Shown here: positions 61,081 to 64,000 of the stretch, piece after piece
How the letters are laid out: every line of letters begins with the position of its first letter
Position numbering within the stretch: position 1 is the stretch's first letter
NCBI GenBank assembly: GCA_905182985.1
Contig: CAJJDN010000052.1
Location: forward strand, 426,850-490,849
DNA: 64,000 nt
Direction: 5' to 3'
From: Paramecium sonneborni
Lineage: Eukaryota > Ciliophora > Oligohymenophorea > Peniculida > Parameciidae
Notes under the pieces: generated by a model
The model's database searches: none
The model's input: the letters and a program-made list of their open reading frames with translations, nothing else
Told to the model about the DNA's origin: nothing
Translations under genes and position numbers: made by a program

Positions 61081-62192
61081 TCAATTATCTTCAGCACTTT
61101 CTAATATACAAGTATATCCAGGTTTATATCTAGCATTTTTCATATAAAATAAGGAGATATTTTATTAATTCTAAGGTCCAAATCGTTAATCTTATAATTA
61201 GTCATCCTATTAAAAGTTGGTATAATCTTAATCCTATTATTATTCAATATTATCTAAAGATGGAAGAATAGGTAGAGCAACAATAAAATAACGATGAGCT
61301 AAAGCTTGGCTTGCATTAGGTCTTTTTAATGGATTATAACGAAGCATTTAAGAGATTAAATCAAGAGCATCATCACTTGCTTAAGTAATAACTTATGATA
61401 ATGGTTTAGGTTAAATATTTCTTGGAAATCGATGTTATATTTTAGCAGCTAATTTATATCCTAAATAATAATAATAATAAATTATATATATACCATCAGG
61501 CCAATCCTATTCTGAAGGAGTTCCCATGATTTCACAAATTTTTTATAATTAATCTGTATCACAAGTCCCTGGAAAGAGAGGCCATAATCTGTATAATTCT
61601 GCCATTATACAACCTATAGCAAATATGTCAATAGGAGAATTATATTCATTAGATCTTAAAATTACTTCTGGGGCTCGATACCATCTTGTAGAAACATAAT
61701 CTGTAAATGGAGGAGATGATCTAATATCTCTTGCTAATCCAAAATCTGCTATTTTTATTGTACCATTAGATTCTAATAAATTTTCAGGTTTTAAATCTCT
61801 ATGAAAGTAACCTATTTTATGCCTATTTAATTAATAACGTTTTACATGTATGCCAACCCTTGCAAAGTCTAATAAATTATATTCCGAATATGGATCTCAT
61901 TAAAAGGCTTTTATCTATCCTTCATCAAGTGATAAACATTTCGTTCCATAAATTCAAATACAAAATGCAATTCATCATTTTATTTTATTATTTCGTATAA
62001 TTTTACAATGTTTGGATGATGTAATTTCAAAAGTGATTTTATTTCCGGAAGATTTATACATTCATCCCATTTATTATATTTATGTTTCATTTTCTTTATT
62101 GCAACAATTTAACCAGTTGTTTCATCTACTGCTTTATATACTGACCCAAAGGTTCCATCTCCTAATACCTTCCCTATTTTATATTTATCCAT
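61081..62192 (-). CDS. MAK/ICK (RCK)-type protein kinase
   Basis: A 351-aa kinase almost limited to its catalytic domain. Visible blocks: [39 protein letters not shown], then the T-loop [15 protein letters not shown] and [14 protein letters not shown]. The TDY triplet, with the dual-phosphorylated T and Y separated by D, is the mark of the RCK family (MAK, ICK/CILK1, MOK), which controls ciliary length and tip turnover. Introns 61823-61845 (23 nt) and 61461-61493 (33 nt) leave 352 codons. The C-terminal tail is short and Gln-rich, unlike the long tail of animal ICK/MAK, so MOK-like proportions. Confidence 0.9.
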
Positions 62193-62320
62193 TCTATTTT
62201 GATTAATAATAATATATTAACGTAATTATTATTGAAATTATCTAAATTTACATCTCCTGAAAAAACTGTTAAAATATATATAATCATATTATTCATAGTT
62301 TCCACTACTTACTTTTGAAG

Positions 62321-62852
62321 ATGATGAATCAATTCAAAAATAATAAAAACTATATCTAAAAAAAATTAAGATAAAACTAAATCATCTAAAATCAATTGAA
62401 AATTTCTAATCAACATAAAAAAAAATCTAAACAGAAAAATTTTTGAAGAAAATTCTAACTAAAATATTTCTTAAAATAACAATGAAGAATTTCAATAATT
62501 ATAGAAGAAAGAATTAGATGTTAATAATATATTACATTAAACTAAGAAATATTTAATAAAGAATTAAATATTAGATAATTTAAGAAGTTACATCAACATT
62601 CAATCAATAACCTTTATTATATAAAAGTTTAACCTACAAAGAACAAAATTTTATTATTCCAATTTTAATTATTCAAACAAATTTACAATTAAGTAATCAT
62701 TAATATATTTAAACTTATCTTAATAAAACTTATAAATAGTTCATTAGATTTGCATAAATCACATTAAATCTTATATGAACATTTTAGAAAATATTTGGTC
62801 AAAAAAACTAGCGAAAAAGTGGATAATATTTATTTTCTATAGAATTAGATGA
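62321..62852 (+). pseudogene. Weak, frame-shifted open frame
   Basis: ATG at 62321 opens a frame that stops near 62454, but the neighbouring frame is open and protein-like (Asn/Gln/Ile-rich) from about 62400 to TGA at 62850-62852. The shift point coincides with an A9 tract near 62417-62425, where one base gained or lost would join the two. It may be a decayed gene, a homopolymer error or chance in AT-rich DNA. Confidence 0.3.
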
Positions 62853-63156
62853 ACGAATAATCTTTTGTATTTAACAGGAATTAAAATTCAATTAAAAAAG
62901 AAAAAAGAGATGAAAAATGGGTAATTATAAATTAATTTAATTTAGATATAATTAGATAAGAAAAATGAATATAGATTAGTATTTTCGAAACTTAAAATAT
63001 TATAATTCATATCAAGTTAAAGTTTTTGAACACAGGAAAAATTTTTTTAATTGATTTAACTAAAAGTTAAGATTTCTCTAAAAAATAATTGAAAGATTTT
63101 CTAATTAGAATCAATTGTCTTAAAATAAAGAGATGAATTGAAATTGCTATTGAAAA

Positions 63157-63387
63157 ATGAGTTTATCAATATGTTTTAATGAATCAATATTCTATTATCT
63201 TCCATAAAATAAAATCATAAATATATTGGAAAATTCTAATGGATTTCATATAGGAGTCCTAGTAACAAGAAGTGTATATCCTTATTTTGTAGATAAATAT
63301 TTCGTTGTAGTATCAGTTCCTTTTTTGTTGAAAGTCCAAAAAGGAGTTTTTCTTAAAGGTTTAATAAGTACTTTTTATGCTACATGA
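63157..63387 (+). CDS. Possible small protein, 76 aa
   Basis: A 77-codon frame with moderate residue complexity (MSLSICFNESIFYYLPQNK at the start, then VLVTRSVYPYFVDKYFVVV). It has a hydrophobic centre and no recognised domain. At this length, and with TGA the only stop, chance cannot be excluded. Confidence 0.3.
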
Positions 63388-64000
63388 TCATTATTTCTAG
63401 TATTTCTGCTATTTGATCTGCTACTCCTATTTATAATTTTATACAATACCTTATAGTTTAAAGATCTTAAGTAACCTTATACGTTTAAATTGTGTTAATA
63501 TGTTAGTTTTATATAGTAGTATTAAATGTAATCGCTTCATCATTAATATTCAGAGTTTGTTCCTAAAATATTATAACTCATTACTAGAGAATTCTAAATA
63601 TTATTCAACTTAAGTTAGGTAGGTTAGCCAATTTTCTTTTTTGCATTCGAACAGCAAAACATAATTAAAAAAATATTTATTCAATATTAATAAATAAATT
63701 CTTTTATTTTTATGTAAGTTTACTTTTCTTTTTAATGCTTTATAATAATTTTCTTCTAATTATCATTCTATTAATTAATCAGAGACTTAAATCGATTGCA
63801 TAGTTCAGATGAAAATAATCTCTTTCTTGATTTGAATTCGTACTCTAAAGTACTCAAATAGATATATTCATAGTAGTTTATTTATTTGAATTTGTATTAA
63901 ATTGTCATTTCATAAATAATTCAATATCTTAAAATAGTAAACATAAATTTACATTTCCTATCATATGTTGTATTGTAAAGAATGTTAAAGTTAATTAATA
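63388..64000. other. 613 bp at the right edge, no gene seen
   Basis: AT-rich, TGA and TCA throughout. Any gene here would continue past the window. Confidence 0.4.

Noticed and set aside
1..64000. CRISPR array, insertion sequence or bacterial-type operon
   Set aside because: No short regularly spaced repeats, no inverted-repeat-flanked transposase, and the introns and code are eukaryotic.
1..64000. tRNA or rRNA genes
   Set aside because: I saw no GTTCRAATC-type T-arm or other conserved RNA core, though a single tRNA could escape reading by eye.

Overview
The window is ciliate somatic (macronuclear) DNA, most likely from Paramecium. It is very AT-rich. Long conserved proteins read correctly only if TAA and TAG encode glutamine and TGA is the sole stop (translation table 6), and genes are interrupted by very short GT...AG introns, nearly all 22-36 nt. 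Genes are tightly packed on both strands. The species cannot be fixed from the sequence. Most gene models below were checked by confirming that removing the proposed introns gives a whole number of codons ending in TGA. 

Layout. 1-6.1 kb: two unrecognised genes, the first inside an assembly duplication. 6.1-14.6 kb: SMC4 (condensin) and RAD50 (DNA repair) on the plus strand, with a small antisense HMG-box plus histone-fold gene squeezed between them. 14.7-18.7 kb: an ankyrin-repeat AGC-type kinase and a two-helix membrane protein with a Cache-like outer domain. 18.7-21.1 kb: a TMEM128-like membrane protein and a divergent tesmin/TSO1-type CXC protein, present twice because of an assembly duplication. 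21.1-25.3 kb: a decayed gene and four small unrecognised or coiled-coil genes. 25.5-52.6 kb: three large (about 1,650-1,690 aa) paralogous multi-pass membrane proteins that resemble the ciliate TmcB/TmcC ('tiny macrocysts') PAS-type sensors, plus a decayed fragment of a fourth copy. Between them lie a duplicated unknown gene, a decayed mitochondrial carrier, a Gln-rich coiled-coil gene, a Rab GTPase, a NEK-like kinase, a multi-pass (TMBIM-like) protein, a TPR protein and a small coiled-coil gene. 52.7-62.2 kb: a secreted C39-like protein, chaperonin subunit CCT5, a basic unknown protein, cytosolic-type aconitase/IRP1, a GPR180/TMEM145-like seven-helix protein and a MAK/ICK-type kinase. 62.3-64 kb: weak or broken reading frames. 

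How the genes relate. There are no operons. The neighbours are independent housekeeping genes (condensin, DNA repair, chaperonin, aconitase) mixed with ciliate-expanded signalling genes (kinases, Rab, Cache and PAS-type receptors). Adjacent genes are often only 18-60 bp apart, including several divergent pairs whose start codons are less than 60 bp apart. Three exact direct repeats of about 1.2-1.3 kb, each split by a single N, are almost certainly unmerged contig overlaps rather than biology; they create false duplicate genes. No wholly new system is evident. The most interesting items are the cluster of giant sensor paralogs with its relic, the HMG/histone-fold fusion, the Rab without a C-terminal prenylation site, a GT-TG intron in the NEK kinase, and a membrane-TPR open reading frame with no stop between the two halves.
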